Below are positions 1-12,559 of a DNA stretch of 64,000 bases, in pieces. Location of the stretch: NCBI RefSeq assembly GCF_030269925.1, contig NC_085133.1, forward strand, positions 516,001-580,000, given 5' to 3'. Both the position numbers and the translations under genes were made by a program. The notes below the pieces were generated by a model, which had not been told where the DNA came from, did no database searches, and saw only the letters and a program-made list of their open reading frames with translations. The DNA comes from Bombyx mori. Its lineage: Eukaryota; Arthropoda; Insecta; Lepidoptera; Bombycidae. Each line of letters begins with the position of its first letter. The first letter of the stretch is position 1.

Positions 1-417
1 TATTATAATATAATAATAATTATTAAAAATATAAAAATAATTTGAATGCGATATATTGAGTTAAGTTTGCAGTGTATTGCGCGTCTTATCCATTAAGGAC
101 ACGGACGGCATGTGCATAATATGGAGTGTTATTTGATGGCTCAAGGACCCTGCAAAAGACTCAACAATCGTTTACAACCTACCTGGGATAACGGCTTTGT
201 AATTTTGCGAGAGAAATAAGTAGGATTACGATAAGCTTCCACCAGTAAAAGCTTCTCCAAAGTAAGCTTAGTTGAATTTCAAATTAAATAATTCTAAGGT
301 GTACGCAAAAAGAAAATATTAGGTATCTAATAAATAAAAACTAAAATGAAAATAAAGTCGTTAAAACTGCATTTATGTTACGATTTAAAAACAAATTTAC
401 TGATTCTCATTTGTTTT

Positions 418-795
418 TTATTGCTTAGAAGGGTGGACGAGCTCACAGCTCACCTGGTGTTAGGTGGTTACTGGAGCCCATATACATCTTCAAAGTAAAT
501 GCGCCATCCACCCTAAGATATAAGTTTTGAAGTCGTCGTGGCCTATACGATAAAACGTCCGGTGCATTCTTGTAGATGTGTAATGGCTCCAGTAACAACT
601 TAACACCAGGTGGGCTGTGAGCTCGTCCACCCATCTAAGCAATAATAAAAAAAAAGATACAAGTTCTAAGGTCTCAGTATAGTTACAACGGCCGTCTCAC
701 CCTTCAAACCGAAACGATTACTGTTTCACGGCAGAAATAGGCAGGGTAGTGGTACCCACCCGCGCGGACTCACAAGAGGTCCTACCACCAGTGAT
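418..795 (-). mobile_element. Bm1-type SINE interrupted by a second copy
   Basis: The - strand body runs 418-530 and resumes at 661-795; the break falls in the same short word (gatAtaagtt / gatAcaagtt) on both sides, which looks like a target duplication of the inserted copy. Confidence 0.75.
531..655 (+). mobile_element. Bm1-type SINE with internal deletion, nested
   Basis: Head (gtcgtcgtggcctatacg) is joined directly to the tail (ggctccagtaac to AATAATAAAAA); most of the body is missing. Confidence 0.7.
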
Positions 796-1103
796 TTTTA
801 ATTGAAAATTTCCAATGTTTTGAATACTGTACAGTTTTCAAAGCATACAGTTAATAAACAGTTTTTAACGCGTATACGAGCTGTGAAAATCTAAATGAAT
901 ATTGTGGTTAATTCTTGAATATATTACCGTAATTGTTTTTATAAAAAAATACCTGCCTAGAAAAGTTATTCGACAAGCCTATGATTATTGATACGAACGT
1001 TTAGTATCTAATTGGATTTTTAAAGAACAAAAAAATACAAAATAGAAACGATTGCTATTAAAATTACTTATTCAAATATACTTATTATAATATTTATTAT
1101 TAA

Positions 1104-1400
1104 CTAGCTGACCCGGCAGACTTCGTAGTGCCTCAATCGATAAATAAAAGACCTAAACATTTGTGTAAAATAAACTTAAAACAAACAAAAGGAATCCGTC
1201 CGACGGGGGACACATCAAAGGAATAACAAAATTGTTATTTTTATTTAATTCCGAGCATTTTCATATTTATCTTTTACCTTTTAAACCTTCTCTGGACCTC
1301 CACAAATAATTCAAGACCAAAATTAGTCAAATCGGTCCAGCCGTTCTCGAGTTTTAGCGAGACTTACGAACAGCAATTCATTTTTATATATATAGATAGA
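1104..1400 (+). repeat. Dispersed repeat beginning agctgacccggcagacttcg
   Basis: Starts actagctgacccggcagac and ends in an AT run (tatatatatagata). A piece of the same start occurs at 54539-54600. Class uncertain. Confidence 0.5.
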
Positions 1401-2750
1401 TTATTATATTCAGTTTGCAGATGATAAAAGAAAGTATTTTAATTAATTAATACAACATAGTGTTCGGCTTTTAATATAGAATATTATTTATACTAATATT
1501 ATTTAACAAGATCACGAACTGATTTTAGAAAAGGAATTCATAATAATTAAGAAAGTAACAAAGTACATAGAATTAATGTCAATTAAATGATCATAATTTT
1601 TTTGCATGTAAAAATTTCGATATTAACATTGGATGTATGTGCTGCATATTTTTCTGCAGATATATTAAACCATAGTAAAAGCAATGCTCACGGTAAAGTG
1701 TGATTAATAAATATTTGTGTCAGATAAATTATCTAACATATGGTGAGCTCTCGCCACTTGAGCTTAGAAATCCAGGCAGACATCTCACGAGAGGAAGATA
1801 TTTGGGAGTTCGGGTTGTATTTTTTTTGTTATAAAATAAATCTGAATACTCACAGGGTACGCAGGCGATAACAGTTCAATTTACTAGTCGCACACACATA
1901 ATAATAATATATAACACGCACACACACAGAGACACAAAGTTAATTCACAAAAAAATACGTTTTCACTGCTGTAATTTTCATTAATAAAACATTTTTAATT
2001 CTCATCATTGTTACGACAATTCTTGTTACGCATTTTTTTGTTTGTTATTCTTACTGAATGTTTTGGACAAAGAGTCTTTTTTTTATTTAGGATTTTTTAT
2101 TATTATTGGTGGTCGAAGAGTCGTGTCTTAGGACAGCAGGGCGGGCGGCGCGCGCACCTATGCCTAGCTTCAGACGGATGCGCGTAGAAGCTCCGCTAAC
2201 ATCACATCATTGGAATGACCCAGATAAGTAGCAATGAATTATTTTTAAAATGACGACGCATCGATGCAACGCAATGCATAAACTACACTAATCATTCGCG
2301 CCTTCTGATACAATGATTAGCGTTGGCTTCGGTCTTTGAGGTCAAAGGTGCGTGACCTTTGAGGTCATTGAATTGGGTCACCCCGGGTGTATAGGTTTAT
2401 GTGTGGTATTGCATTACGTTAGGAGTTGAGGGAAAATTATTTTGCAAGTTGTCGCCACGTTGCTAGCAAAATCGTGTTTAAAATTCGTTAGACCTTGTTT
2501 AATTAACTAACAAATTTTACCCTTTAAAATGAGATAAGGTAGTATTTTCTTAGGTTAATCCTGTTACTTTTATCAATTACTTTTTGAGCGTAAGACTCTT
2601 CATTAGGCTGAGAAATGGATATCTCAAAGTAATCTATTTTAGTATAATATGATTTGGACCCTTGATCAAGAGTATTACAGTTAGCAGGCCATTTGATGTT
2701 AAGTGGCTACCGCAGTTCACAGACGAGACATAAAATTAAATTCTAAATTT
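1400..2750. other. No gene recognised
   Basis: AT-rich DNA without a supported frame. It holds short CA runs (1890-1930) and the half-site cluster at 2334-2381 listed separately. Confidence 0.5.
2334..2381. promoter_or_regulatory. Cluster of AGGTCA nuclear-receptor half-sites (candidate)
   Basis: TTTGAGGTCA occurs twice in direct order, with TGACCT between and GGGTCA after. One pair is DR1-like (AGGTCA, one base, AGGTGC) and one is everted (TGACCT, three bases, AGGTCA). No gene start is evident nearby, so function is open. Confidence 0.3.
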
Positions 2751-2754
2751 TTTT

Positions 2755-2882
2755 TTTCTGCTGCTTAGGTGTATGGACGAGCTCACAGTCCACCTGGTGT
2801 TAAGTGGTTACTGGAGCCCCTAGACGTCTGCAACGTAAATGCGCCACCACCTTGAGATATAAGTTCTAAGGTCTCAGTATTG
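2755..2882 (-). mobile_element. Bm1-type SINE, tail part only
   Basis: Tail and lower body present from gcttaggtgtatggacgag; the copy stops at ggtctcagtat. Confidence 0.75.
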
Positions 2883-3491
2883 CATTAAGATGTGCAATGT
2901 ATCTTGGAAAAAAAGCTCCTGATTGCATCGCCACGTATTAGGGAGGTATTGTGGGGTTTATCTTTGTGAGCCTTTAATTAGCTAAGCCATGAGTAGGGTG
3001 TGTAATGCAACTATTTAAATATACATATTGTTTTTATTGGCAAACAAATAAGTCAGATAAGAGGAAATAGTTAAAAGAAGTGTCTCCTGCACGTAGGACG
3101 TTGCAATGGATATATATATTACTGGAGATATAAAGTCAGGAAGGGTTGGCTTCAGGTACGTCTGGTCGTATAACTCATACCTCTGTATGATAAGAGCACA
3201 TTCTGGGTCGACCTCACGTAATGTGGGACAAAGATAACAAGAAGAATAAAGACAGAAGAGTTCGTGATGATATAAGGTTATCGGGGTTCGTAAATATCGC
3301 TACATGAATGCCACTGCCCACTTGAAGAGAAGTGAAAGTCTCCACTTTTTTAAAAACAGCTGTTCCACCTCTAAAACCTGAACGATTCTGTGGGATAGAA
3401 ATAGACCCGTGGTACATACCCGTGAGGATTCACTATATCTTCTACTACATTTCCGAATATTCTCAGAATGGGAATTGTAATAGTATTGTAG

Positions 3492-3690
3492 CTTTCATGT
3501 CACTACTTCTGCCGTGCAGCAGTAATGCGTTTCGGTTTGAAGGGTGGGGCAGCCGTCGTAACTATACTGAGACCTTAGAAATTATAACGAAAGGTGGGTG
3601 GTGCATTTATGTCGTAGATGTCTATGGGCTCCAGTAACCACTTAACACCAGGTGGGCTGTGAGCTCTTCCACCCATCCAAGCAATAAAAA
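3492..3690 (+). mobile_element. Bm1-type SINE, 5' truncated
   Basis: Begins near cttctgccgtgcagcagtaatg and runs to an A tail; head missing. Confidence 0.8.
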
Positions 3691-4404
3691 AAAACATGGT
3701 ATATAGTGGCGTTGAATTTTTGAGGTCCGAATCGACAGACAACCTTTCTGATGTAAGGTGTATAATCCAGTAATACCACAAGGTTACTGCTGTTGCCGCC
3801 TTCGGATAGCTTCTCATCTGCTCTCGTATTAAAAGTAGAACATGTGATTGTTTCGCGGCAGAAATAGACAAGACAGTGGTATGTATATAATTATGTGCGC
3901 GGGTTCGATACACTGTACCGCGCAGTGTATTAGCACCAAATTCAGCGGGTCATTGAACTCGCGGCCTACTGTAACGCAGCACCGGTCAGCGTAACAATTC
4001 CGTAAGTAAACAAAATAAAAATGAAACGTGGCGCTCAAATAATAAATTAAAATAAATTGAGTTTTTCATACAATGGTATGCGCTACGGCGTAGCGGCGTA
4101 GATCGTGGCAATTCGCTACGTGCTACGAGACCCCTGGGAGATCACGTCTAACAGTTTTACCCTACTACGGACTCACTTGGACTTATGAAACGCAAACTTT
4201 AAAGTTAATCGCAATAGAGCTTTACAACTTTGCTTTATCGTTCCAATCTAATTGATACTATGAGCTGACGGATCGGAGCCGTTATAAGTGTTACTATTAA
4301 CAGTCATTGATCAATAATATTTAAAAAATCATCAATACCGTTGGTCATACTAAGGCGCCGAACACAACTTATAAACCTTGTTCGACGATCGTGACATATT
4401 GTTG

Positions 4405-4815
4405 GATTAGTGGTTGGATGAGTTAAGCGATTACTGGAGCCCATAGACATCTACAACGTAAATGCGCCACCCACCTTGAGATATAAGTTCTAAGGTCTCT
4501 GTATAGTTACAGCGGCTGCCCCACCCTTCAAAGCGAAACGCATTATTGCTTCATGGCGGAAATATATAAGGCGGTGGTACCTACCCGTGCGGACTCACAA
4601 GAGGTCCTACCACCAGGAATTACGAAAATTATAATTGTGCGGGTTTGATTTTTATAACACGATGTTATTCCTTCACCGTGGAAGTCAATCGTGAACATTT
4701 GTTACGTACGTTTTTCATTAGAAAAATTGGTACCCGTCTGCGGGATTCGAACACCGGTGCATCGCTACATACAAATGCACCGGACGTCGTATCCTTTAGG
4801 CCACGACGACTTTTA
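4405..4815 (-). mobile_element. Bm1-type SINE with tRNA-like head
   Basis: Head (ggattcgaacacc ... ccacgacgac on +) and most of the body present; tail end degraded near gttggatgagtt. Confidence 0.8.
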
Positions 4816-5194
4816 AGGATGGACGGATGCGAGAATGAACGCGTCTGTTTCAGGTAATGGAAATGATGGCGAAAAAGGAAGAGAGGCTGCCTTCAGAGCC
4901 CTCCCTATTAGACATATAGTGCAAAAACAATCAATGCCCTTAGGTTAGCGAGTTTTTTAACGGTCTCGATAACGTAAAAGTTAACTCAAATTTGTATAGA
5001 ACGTTTGCCAACGTTTGCCGCTAGTTATTACGATATCGGAACGAACCGCCAGCTACAATAGTTACGCTAAGCTGCCGAAACAAATGGTAAGGTGAAATCT
5101 TCTAAGTCAGTCAACGAAACGTAAATATTTAAGCGTTGCGTGTTATACTAACGTGCGGGCGTGAAATGGGGGACGACGCATATAATTTTTTTGT

Positions 5195-5435
5195 TTTTGT
5201 TGTTTTGATGGGTGGACGAGCTTACAGCCCACCTGGTGTTAAGTGGTTACTGGAGCCCATAGACATCCACAACGTAAATGCGCTACCCACCTTGAGATAC
5301 AAGTTCTAAGGTATCAAGTATAGTAACGACGGCTGCCCCACCCTTCAAATCGAAACGCATTACCGCTTCACGGCAGAAATAGGCAGGGTGGTGGTACCCA
5401 CCCGCGCGGACTCACAAGAGGTCCTACCACCAGTA
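5195..5435 (-). mobile_element. Bm1-type SINE, head missing
   Basis: From a T-run and gatgggtggacgag to ctaccaccagta. Confidence 0.8.
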
Positions 5436-5647
5436 AAAATTTGGCAGGAAATTTCGGTCACGTAATGTTGAATCGGAGACCATGGACAGCACGACAACAA
5501 AGCAACAACTTTCGCGCCTTTAAATATGAGGTTAAAGTCTGCTTGGTTTTTTGAATAGTGGGATATGGTTGGGCGTATCTTGAGTTGTGATGTGTATGTT
5601 TAATAAAAAACGGGTATGCTCTGGATTAGTTTAAAATTATATTTTTT

Positions 5648-5905
5648 CGTACTTAAGCTGGGAGCCTTGAGAGGCTATATCAGCGTAACTTTAACTAGTA
5701 GGTGAGCTCACGGGGCTCAAACCTGATGACGTTGCTAACACGAACCCTAGCAGGAGAAGTGCTTCGCAGAATCTACCACCGGGTCGGAAACGCGACCCAC
5801 TGAGAAGATCCGGCGAGAAACTCAGTGGGCTGTGTCTGAGGGTTAATTTACTCGTCGAGCCTTTCGTCGCTTGCAACGGGTTCGACAAGGGCGATGACCG
5901 GATAT
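5648..5905 (-). mobile_element. Jockey-type LINE, 3' end fragment (family 1)
   Basis: Matches the 3' end of the element at 58820-60170: the words ctcacggggctcaaacc, gcagaatctaccaccgg and gagaaactcagtgggc on + are its reverse complement. Confidence 0.7.
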
Positions 5906-5934
5906 TTTGATAACAGTAATGCGCCACTTTATGT

Positions 5935-5985
5935 CACACACACACATGCGCATGCACGCCTACACACACACACATGCATTACGCA
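5935..5985. repeat. CA-rich microsatellite
   Basis: Imperfect (CA)n interrupted by TGCG words. Confidence 0.7.
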
Positions 5986-5989
5986 TGAT

Positions 5990-6975
5990 GCACACATAAC
6001 TCAATACAATAATACAATAGTATTGCTGGCTAGTAACGCATCACATCGTCAGTAATCGATTATAATTAAAATATAACCAATTTCTGTGTACAGTCGAACA
6101 CAACAGCAAACCTTCGTCAGTACAGATGCGGACAGCAGCGTTGTATTATTCAACGTACAAAACACTTGAAACGGTCGGGGCCACGAAACTAGCGTTTTAT
6201 TTTATAATACATAACGCAAAATAATTTTATTATTTTAGTTTTGAAGCGTCGTGTCGACACACGTGTTGGGGTGTTGAGTTTATATAACAATAAATTGTAA
6301 AACTTCCGGTTTTTTTGAATAAATAAATTTATATTTTGGTAAAATGAAGAACAATTTTTTTTCGAATGCGTGATTGACCTAACGGCTCATTGTTGTTACG
6401 AAACCTAAGATATTAACAACTAAAATGCCATCACTTAGCTTGACACATAATATGTTCTGGAAAGCGTTACTCCTTCGCGACAGAAATGAGCGTTTAAGAC
6501 GATCTACCACCAGCACGTTCTAATGTAATTAAGGTTTTCATTCCACGTTTGAGTTGGATGCTGACATTCAGAATGTGGTCGTCGTATCCGTAAGGATATG
6601 TCACCGCTTAATGAGACGTAACTACATCATTCACTTCTATTCATTTGCAGCAATAATTAAAATAATAGGACTGGCAAAGACCTAAAACTTTCTATCAATA
6701 ATTACAATATAATATTAATAAAAAAAATTAAATTTTTGAAGATTGCCAATTGAAGTTGATATTTATAAGATATTTTTTATATTTATTTATATTATAGATA
6801 TTTATAAGATATTATATATATAGTTATATAGATATTTATAAGATATTTTTTATTACAGTTGGTTGTGCGGTCGGGCTTAAATGTATTAATCAAATAGGTT
6901 TCCTGAATTCACACGTACGTTTCGCACACGTTGTGATCTAACATCGATGCTGGCTTGTCACATTGTACAATAAAG
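5990..6975. other. No gene recognised
   Basis: AT-rich; contains a short run of tatttataagatatt repeats at 6760-6855. No supported frame. Confidence 0.5.
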
Positions 6976-6979
6976 TATA

Positions 6980-7390
6980 CTAGAGGTCCCACAGTAGTCG
7001 AAATTCGACTATATTTAATTGGAATTATAAGTTTGTACACTATTATGATTGTATTTTATACTTCTATAATCACAAATTTCACCAATACTGCACTATAAAA
7101 ATATTAACAAAGACAAACAATATTTAATCTATTCTCAATTTGACAACAGACGCCAAGAACAAAAGTTTGACAATAAATAGTATGCATGCGTGTGTGCGTC
7201 AAATACATGGTTTGTAGTGTGTGTAATGTTTTCTTCATTGATTTAATGTATCTTTTGAAAAAATATTAGCATTGTGCACTTCTTCTCTATATTCTCTATA
7301 AGTGTGCAAAATTTCATACTCCTCCGTCCGCGCAATTTTCGTAAAAAGGGATACAAAGTTTTTACTTCACGTATTAATAAAGTATATGAA
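6980..7390 (-). mobile_element. Non-autonomous Helitron-like element
   Basis: On the - strand it ends with a hairpin (agtcgaatttcgact), 12 bp and CTAG followed by T; the 5' part carries ttaatacgtgaagtaaaaac. Same family as 18427-18842. Confidence 0.65.
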
Positions 7391-7399
7391 GGGTAGTCG

Positions 7400-8210
7400 C
7401 ACATTGTGTGCTGGCAACTGCGAGAAACTACTTTTAGATGGCGCTAGTGGCACGTAGATGAGACACATACGTTTTGGTAGTTGAGACGGTGAATCGCCAG
7501 GTGGGGAATTAGTTATTTATAAGCCGTTGCGCGGGGTGTTCTGCATGCAATTAACCGGATGCGTCTTGGTGTACGGACCACTGTCTTTCGACAGTCATTA
7601 CTGCACAAGCATTGGACACGGAACATTGTCTTTGGCGATTAGTACTGTCCCTATTGCTGTGGGCGCACGGAACTCTGTCTCTGACAGACAGTACTGCTCT
7701 ATGTGACCGCCTATATTGCCATTTGCTGTCTACGAAATTGTCCTTGATTTGGTTATCATTAACGATTATCATTTAATTAGTTCAATCTCCATTTTTTACT
7801 TTATTTAAATTAGTGGGTTACGATAGTTCATTATTTAATAGTAACAAATCCCTGTATGCCATACCTCGGCTTCCTGACGTCTGAATTGTAATCCGACATA
7901 TACTCATTTTACATGTAGTTTCTTCATTAGGGTACTAAAATAATTATTTTAAACTTAAACAATATTTTTTATGGCCCCAAGATGTCGTCGTTTCGATAAC
8001 GTCAAAATACGCAAGAACTTTATGTCGGCGAGTGTACTCCACAAGGCCGGTGTGTTGTGCACGCGACAGTACCATTGTCGGAGATAGACTCGTTGACAGT
8101 ATTGTCCGTTTGTTGCTCATCATTTTGTAGCATCATATTGATTTTGAAAGCGGTTCAGTGCTCTTAATGCAAAGGATAGACTTCCTGATGGTCAGGACGC
8201 ACGGGGTCGA
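7400..8210. other. No gene; cluster of short inverted repeats built from ACTGTC/GACAGT
   Basis: Short hairpins such as ACTGTC-tttc-GACAGT (about 7571), CTGTC-tct-GACAG (about 7676) and GACA-gtat-TGTC (about 8095). A TATA-like word (tatttataagcc) lies near 7514. No supported protein. Confidence 0.35.
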
Positions 8211-8214
8211 GTTT

Positions 8215-8425
8215 TTTTTCTATTTATTGCTTAGATGGGTGGACGAATTCACAGCCCACCTGGTGTTAAGTGATTACTGGAGCCCATAGACATAAGGTCT
8301 CAAGTATAGTTACAACGGCTGCCCGACCCTTTAAACCGAAACGCATTACTACTTCACGGCATAAATAGGTAGGGTGGTGGTACCCACCCGCGCGGGACTC
8401 ACAAGAGGTACTACCACCAGTAAAA
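8215..8425 (-). mobile_element. Bm1-type SINE, internally deleted
   Basis: The stretch between cccatagacat and aaggtctcaag is missing, and the head is absent. Confidence 0.75.
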
Positions 8426-8439
8426 AAGTCCCTAAGTCC

Positions 8440-8570
8440 CCTAAGGTCCCTAAGTCTGCTCCTAGTGTTAAAGCTGAAGGCGTCTAATGCAAGGGGTTAT
8501 TGGATCTGATGGATCCATAAGCACGGGTTTCGTCACTGGATACAAGCCCAGCGAGCGTTCCTCATTCCGA
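8440..8570 (-). mobile_element. LINE fragment (family 2)
   Basis: Shares gctgaaggcgtctaatgcaa and ttggatctgatggatcc with the reverse complement of 15985-16035. Confidence 0.5.
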
Positions 8571-9059
8571 CGAGTTTCCAAATGGTTTTGAACGATTCTT
8601 GAATACCAAATGAAACTATAATTCATTCTGAAGACGTAAATAATAATATATACTTTAACTTGTTTTTTCATCGTCACTTCCTTTCATCTGTTGACGGACG
8701 AAAAATAATGTAAAGCAAATAAAATTCTGTGTCTTTCATGTTTTTTTTTTTTTAATTTAATACTCACTTGTGGAAAGGTCGTGTGTTGTAAATTACGAAT
8801 ATATGAAATAGCCGAAACTTGTTTTTTTTTTAAACCGACTTCAAAAAAAGAGGAGATTTTAAATTCGACTGTATGTTTTTTTTATGTTTGTTACCTCATA
8901 ACTTTTGACTGGGTGAATCGATTTTGATGATTCTTTTTTTATTCGAAAGCTGATGCTTCCCGTGTGGCCCCTTTCTATTTAGTCCACTTCTGATAATGGT
9001 ATCCAGAGAGAAAACCACCAGTCTTAAATTTGCATTAAGTAGGTATTAATTTTTAATGA

Positions 9060-9390
9060 AATAGGTACTTAACAAATATTCACGAATGACTTCCACGGTG
9101 AAGGAAAAACATCGTTTAATAAGAATAAAACCCGCATAATTGTCATTTGTGTAATTACGGGTGGAAGGACGTCTTGTGAGTCCGCACGAGTAGGTACCAC
9201 CACCCTGCCTGTTTCTACCGTGAAGCAGTAATGCGTTTCGGTTTGAAGGCTGGGGCAGCCGTTGTACTGTAAAAACGGAGACTCAGAGCTCACGTCTCGA
9301 GGGGATTGGCGGCATTTACGTCTATGGGCTCCGGTAACTCGGTACTTAACACCAGGTGAGCTCGTCCACTTGTCTACTTGCTATAAAAAA
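9060..9390 (+). mobile_element. Bm1-type SINE, head partly missing
   Basis: Starts in taggtacttaacaaatattcac and runs to the tail with a diverged lower body. Confidence 0.75.
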
Positions 9391-9870
9391 TAATACAAAT
9401 ACGAAAGTAGCTGTCTGTAACGTCTCCGTATCCAAATCCCTGGAATGCTTTTGATAGAATTCTGTATAGAAATACTTTGAACTGCGGGAAAGAATATGGG
9501 CTAAATCACTTTTGATACCATTGTCAAGTACAAGTCTCACTACAGATCGTGTGACGGAAAGCCAGTACACAGTAAATAATGCATCTGTCCATTTTCCTCC
9601 ATAATTCATTTCAATTTATGAAACACAAAAACAATTTCTCAACATTCATTTTGAATGCTCCGAACGAATTTAGTCTTTAGTCGTCCAAGAATAAGAACGA
9701 CTTGTAATTATAGCAATGATGAATAAATTCTTCCCGTTCGTTCTAATTGAAGGTGCTGATGTTTGACATTTAAATGACAGTGACAGGGTCGCAGTCGAGG
9801 GATTTTTTTTATATGAAATTATCTATTTGAATATTCGCTGATTTAAAACGATAGGCTTAATAGCAGGTTT
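9390..9870. other. No gene recognised
   Basis: Unique-looking AT-rich sequence without a supported frame. Confidence 0.4.
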
Positions 9871-10330
9871 ATTTCGAGGTGGAGATAATTTACGTCGGTA
9901 AAAGTAACACCATCTGTCGTCGAATAGCAGACATGAATATCAAAAGAACTAGTAATATCGAGAACACTTATCGAAGTGTAACGCCATCTATTATCGAATA
10001 GCGGAAAAACATATTGAAACGACTCGCCCTATCAGGAATCTTCTCGATAATTGTGGATTTGTCGTCTCAACTATAAAAGCGTTGCAGAGATGACATGAAA
10101 GCAGTTAGGAAGCGGTTCTACTCGAAGCGAAACAGTGAACGGATCACCTGAAGCGAAGCGGAAGAAGTGAATTGAGAATTGTAAAGTGTTCTAAGTGTTT
10201 AAAAGTGTTTTAATTTGTACTTTGTAATTTTTTATAATTTTCATTTCTGTCAAATTAATTTATTTATAATAAAAGAAAGGAACAAAATTAAATTAATAAA
10301 TTACAAAAAAATAAAAATAATTTGTACTTC
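9870..10330 (+). mobile_element. LTR-like repeat with TATA box (solo LTR candidate)
   Basis: Contains ctataaaagcgttgc at about 10071 and tcgaagcgaaacagtgaacg downstream. A related copy lies inverted at 48470-48835. No internal gag/pol is seen, so a solo LTR is the best guess. Confidence 0.5.
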
Positions 10331-10344
10331 AGTGAAAGTTTTAT

Positions 10345-10500
10345 TAAATCAAATCAAATCAAAAAAATTTTTTATTCAACATACATGAAAGTACATACTT
10401 GTTGAACGTCAAAAGAACTACCGCCAATTCACAAGAACTAGCCTCCGTCCTGAGAAGAATTGGCAAGAAACTCAGCGGGCATGACTTTTTTTTTTTAATA
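10345..10500. repeat. Dispersed repeat with (AAATC)n start
   Basis: Shares attcaac...atgaaagtacatacttgttg and cctccgtcctgagaagaatt with 12640-12795; both start with aaatcaaatca units and end in a T run. Confidence 0.65.
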
Positions 10501-10559
10501 TTAGATTTTTTTTTAGTAGTTGTTTTTTTTTTATCCCGAGCCCTAGCGCGTTACTCTTA

Positions 10560-11590
10560 AAAACGTGGAGGATCATGGCAAATCGAGGTTATCATGTCAG
10601 GAAGATGTCGTAATTGGAACGACATTAAAAAGTTACAATGATCGTTAGTACAATATTAAAACAGTGACGTAGAGCGATTGTAGTGATACAGTATCACAAA
10701 AACTAAACGAGGCGTTTTGCCACTCCTCCTGTGGAGATCACGTCCGCTTAGTCGACTTCAGGAGGAGAGAGATTATGTGAGTTCGTCACAATGGCACCTT
10801 GAAGCCGAAATCTGTCGTAAGTTCAGCTTGGTTGTAACCCTACATCGCTAATGAATCACCATGTTATGATGCTCAATAATTCCATCTCGGCTGGGGACGG
10901 GATTAGTGCAAGTACGCGCTGAGCCTGTGTTTGGCCTGTATATCATTACACCGACAGCTCATTATATCTGTTTTCGATCTCACGGCCCACCAATACCACC
11001 ATGAAGTGTCAAGATCTTCATCACCCCTCCTCCGGGCTCATCGCCAAACCATCTTCATGATGATACTAACCATTCATAGTGGCTTTTGATTGATCTACCG
11101 CGTTGATGAAATTTTTATTTAAGTATATCGTTATAAGCATCCCTAGCATATCGATAGTTGCACGCCAAGTTTGTCACGCGAATCTACCTCTTCCCTGCGT
11201 CGTATTTCTCAATGCTAAGGGTCGTAGTCTCTCTTTTGTATCATTTTTTCTTGCACGATTTTTCTCTATCCCTTTCTGTCTCTTGTGGTATGAAGCGCGT
11301 CAAAAGAATACAAACGTAGAAAATAAAATTTGAATTAAGCGTGTACCAAGTACGTCTCCCGGGACATGCTGATCGAATACCAGAAAGGAATTCAACAGAA
11401 AGTCCGGCACTGCTTTATAGGTCACCTATTTATAGTCAGGTCAAAGACATTATGTTGTCTCTTTCACGCCGCAATTAATCACTCTCGCTGTGTTTTATTT
11501 ATAGATTTTATTTAAAAGTGAATTTTAGTTAGGTGGGTCGCGGCAGCTCAGCTGTACCGAATGGAAATATTATTTCAGAGATTTTAGACG
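10560..11590. other. No gene recognised
   Basis: Mixed-composition DNA, no supported frame or known repeat. Confidence 0.4.
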
Positions 11591-11591
11591 T

Positions 11592-11815
11592 AACTAGCTG
11601 TACCCTTCCGCTTCGCTGGGCATTTAAAATTAACATTATTATTTCTCACGCCCCGCAAAGGTTCTCATCATTAACGCCCCCGCAACTGGTGTAGGGAGTA
11701 AGTACATTATTTTCTACATGGATACCAAGTTTCAAGTCAATCGGATGCATGGTTCAATAGTTATAACGGAACATCCGTAATAACCACTGTAGATTTATAT
11801 ATTAGTATAGATTTT
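11592..11815 (+). repeat. Dispersed repeat (cttcgctgggcatttaaaat family)
   Basis: Related copies at 52485-52740 (+) and 49095-49320 (-). All share gataccaagtttcaagtcaa and end in atatattagtata. Confidence 0.65.
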
Positions 11816-12049
11816 AATACTTCTGTAATGAAATACGTACTTGACAGGTATTAGCGAATTATTCCCATTATTTAAATTTACTAGATTTTACATACCTATT
11901 AACTATCACTTGAGATACAAAGAAAGATATTTACTTTGTCTGGGACTCAATGTTAGCACGGAGTCTATGGTCATCAATCGCTTTGACCAAAATAATGATT
12001 ACATCTATGTTATTAATTTAACTGACGACGAACAATAGATAATGTAACT

Positions 12050-12188
12050 ATACTTGAGTCCTTAGAACTTATATCTCAAGGTGGGTGGCGCATTTACGTT
12101 GTAGATGTCTATGTAGCTCCAGTAACCACTTAACACCAGGTGGGCGGTGAGCTCGTCCACCCATCTAAGCAATAAAAATAAAAAAAGA
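12050..12188 (+). mobile_element. Bm1-type SINE, 3' third
   Basis: From ttgagtccttagaacttat to the A tail. Confidence 0.75.
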
Positions 12189-12559
12189 TTCAAATTGAAG
12201 ATTCGTCTTCCCGGCAGAACTGCTATCGGAACCCGGGAAGAATTTCGCCAAACGAAATCCTTAATTCGACATTGTTCATTTCTCATTTACAGCTAAACTA
12301 ATCATTGAATTTTGATGGAACTTGGCACGGATATAGCTCGTTACATTCTAATCGGTGTGACTAATCTAAGAAACTGCAGGAAATTACTGACACACACTGA
12401 AAATACAATGGAATTTCGTTCAATATTTACAGCTCACCCAAGAATAATATTTGTCTCTGTATACCTATCTATACTATATGGTATGATGCACAGATCTGGA
12501 AATTTAAAATGCACCATTCAACACCGAATAGCCGCAGCGTAGCTAAAATGGCGAGAAGT

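Noticed and set aside
3332..3637. 101-codon + frame
   Set aside because: Its second half is the Bm1-type SINE body; the first half has no family or splice signals.
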